From Mucilaginibacter polytrichastri (GTDB lineage Bacteria > Bacteroidota > Bacteroidia > Sphingobacteriales > Sphingobacteriaceae), in assembly GCF_001911425.1 (NCBI RefSeq), contig NZ_MPPL01000001.1, positions 2,341,503-2,376,330 of the forward strand: a DNA stretch of 34,828 bases, written 5' to 3'. The translations under genes and the position numbers were made by a program. How positions within the stretch are numbered: the first letter of the stretch is position 1; each line of letters opens with the position of its first letter. Of the stretch, positions 33,840 to 34,828 are shown piece after piece. The notes under the pieces were generated by a model. That model searched no databases. It was not told the DNA's origin and was given only the letters and a program-made list of their open reading frames with translations.

Positions 33840-34073
33840 TTAAAAACGGTGCATCGAGCGCGTATTTCTCCGCATATGATCGTTAAACAAACGTTCCGCC
33901 TGGTTGCGTTCATTTCTTCTCCTGTTCAGAATTGAAACCCGCCACACACAAAGTGCCCAGGCGGCAAAAGCCACAGCAAGACAAACCAATGTAGTTTTGG
34001 TGTCCTTAGAACCCAATGCGCCAAATAGGGCAAAGGTGGATATTAATGCGGCTAACAAGACGTTGCGAACCAT
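33840..34073 (-). CDS. Small membrane protein of unknown function (77 aa)
   Basis: 77 residues with two predicted membrane helices (about 4-20 and 27-46) and a basic, Arg-rich cytoplasmic tail (RRRNERNQAERLF...HMRRNTRSMHRF). The first segment could be read as a signal peptide, but the second helix argues for a two-pass protein. It lies 61 nt after the PH-domain gene on the same strand and before a terminator. No family is recognised. Confidence 0.65.
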   Translation of the reverse strand: MVRNVLLAALISTFALFGALGSKDTKTTLVCLAVAFAAWALCVWRVSILNRRRNERNQAERLFNDHMRRNTRSMHRF

Positions 34074-34134
34074 AATTTTGTGGATTAATTTATGATTTAA
34101 ATTTACTAATTATTTTAGTAGCATCCAAGCATAT

Positions 34135-34590
34135 CTAATTTATTTCGTAGATACGGTTATCTTTTCTTGCTTCCTGCACATGATCCCTGATGGTATCGAT
34201 TAAATCAGATTGGGGAATACCGACCAGCCAGAGAATGGGATTTTCCGGGTCGGTGCTTTTCAGTGTAACATTCATCAGGCTAAAAAGCTGTAATAACAAG
34301 GGCTGCGTAACGATGTAGTCCTTCACTCTATACATCTCAACCTGGTCAATTCTTTTAAAGAATATCCCTCGGCTCACCCGAATGACTTCCGGCGTAATGA
34401 TATAAAGACTATTCCAGATGTATAAAAAGCGGTACCAGGCAGCGCCGGTAGTGGCGATGCTGAAGAAAAGAAAATAAGGCGAAAGCCACCACGCCAGCAG
34501 CAAAAAGGTGAGGCCAAAAAGAATAAGTGGCAGTGACTTCGCGAAAGCGAAGATCATTGCGGGTCTGAGCGCTATTTCAGGGTTTTGCAT
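34135..34590 (-). CDS. Membrane protein with bacterial PH domain
   Basis: A 151-residue protein: a short N-terminus, a hairpin of two membrane helices (about 16-36 and 38-58) and a YdbS/bPH2-type domain (about 60-145) with the typical YIITPEVIRVSRGIFFKRIDQVEMYRVKDY run. Such proteins are common small membrane genes in Bacteroidota elements; their function is unknown. It overlaps the upstream gene by 14 nt, implying coupling. Confidence 0.8.
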   Translation of the reverse strand: MQNPEIALRPAMIFAFAKSLPLILFGLTFLLLAWWLSPYFLFFSIATTGAAWYRFLYIWNSLYIITPEVIRVSRGIFFKRIDQVEMYRVKDYIVTQPLLLQLFSLMNVTLKSTDPENPILWLVGIPQSDLIDTIRDHVQEARKDNRIYEIN

Positions 34591-34828
34591 AATGTTTCAA
34601 TTGGTCTAAATAAGTGTCAAATTGTTTGGATTTTGCGGTTCTCACGCCTGTCCTGATACCGGTCGCCTTTTCAAAGCTGTTTAAGGAAATCGTATCCTGA
34701 TCGAAGCCATAAACCTGCTCACCGCAGAGGATCTGGATTTGCACTTCAGAGCGCAGCAGGCGTACAGGCTTATAAAACAAACCTGCCGCAACCCGTATAT
34801 CAGCCAGTCTACCCAATAGATCTTTACC
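34577..34828 (-). CDS. Unknown protein, C-terminal part (cut by window edge)
   Basis: The frame is open from the right edge (reading GKDLLGRLADIRVAAGLFYKP) to the stop at 34577, 83 residues. The TTG at 34816 is not taken as a start because the frame runs on past it. It contains YKPVRLLRSEVQIQILCGEQVYGF and ends DTYLDQLKHYAKP. No domain is recognised. It overlaps the PH-domain gene by 14 nt, so the two are in one operon. Confidence 0.6.
   Translation of the reverse strand, partial: GKDLLGRLADIRVAAGLFYKPVRLLRSEVQIQILCGEQVYGFDQDTISLNSFEKATGIRTGVRTAKSKQFDTYLDQLKHYAKP

Larger units (their letters stand above)
21082..34828. mobile_element. Integrative element (genomic island) at tRNA-Ser, left part
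   Basis: The sequence downstream of the tRNA carries a tyrosine integrase reading away from it, defence-like cargo (22687-32247), an acetyltransferase-like gene, an excisionase-like HTH gene and small genes of the kind seen in Bacteroidota conjugative elements. The genes 27216-32247 are visibly richer in A/T codons than the core genes to the left. No second copy of the tRNA 3' end was found before the right edge, so the element continues beyond the window. Conjugation genes are not seen, so whether it is an ICE or a passive island is open. Confidence 0.75.

Noticed and set aside
21082..34828. CRISPR array or retron in the island
   Set aside because: No regularly spaced direct repeats and no reverse transcriptase or Cas protein were seen.

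Overview
The window looks like the chromosome of a Bacteroidota bacterium, most likely a member of the Sphingobacteriaceae such as Mucilaginibacter or Pedobacter. The protein sequences fit this group. Many promoters match the Bacteroidota -7 box TAnnTTTG, some with a TTTG/TTG -33 box 19-20 nt upstream, and start codons mostly lack a strong Shine-Dalgarno sequence. The genus is inferred from general resemblance; no search was run.

Positions 1-20902 are ordinary chromosome. First comes a tripartite RND efflux operon read leftwards (tetR, tolC-like, adaptor, permease cut by the window edge), whose promoter sits inside an inverted repeat that looks like a TetR operator. Next are purB and a NifU-type Fe-S gene, a secreted NTF2-like protein, then serC-serA (serine synthesis) with a very strong hairpin between them, rpe, a small unknown gene, pnp and rpsO (each with its own terminator), an acyl-CoA thioesterase, and a two-gene ABC transporter flanked by short palindromic repeats. 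ddl points left, and a rightward cell-envelope operon follows: PASTA protein, rhodanese, mltG, YbgC-like thioesterase, YihY/BrkB membrane protein.

A tRNA-Ser(UGA) at 20995-21081 ends this core. From there to the right edge the sequence looks like an integrative element inserted at the tRNA: a Bacteroidota tyrosine integrase directly downstream, then a cargo region, then an excisionase-like HTH gene and small genes typical of such elements. The right end of the element and its attachment repeat are outside the window.

The cargo looks like a defence island. A 1417-residue protein on the minus strand joins an N-terminal Mrr-like PD-(D/E)xK nuclease to a STAND NTPase and a long C-terminal region, the plan of Avs-type anti-phage sensors. 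Divergent from it is a two-gene unit: a 1032-residue protein with two DUF262 (ParB-like) domains followed by what looks like a type I restriction specificity (HsdS-type) DNA recognition domain, and a 631-residue RecF/SMC-like ATPase with an unrecognised C-terminal domain. No methyltransferase, HsdR or HNH nuclease is visible beside them. I do not recognise this DUF262-DUF262-TRD plus ATPase pair as a named system, and it is the best candidate here for something undescribed.
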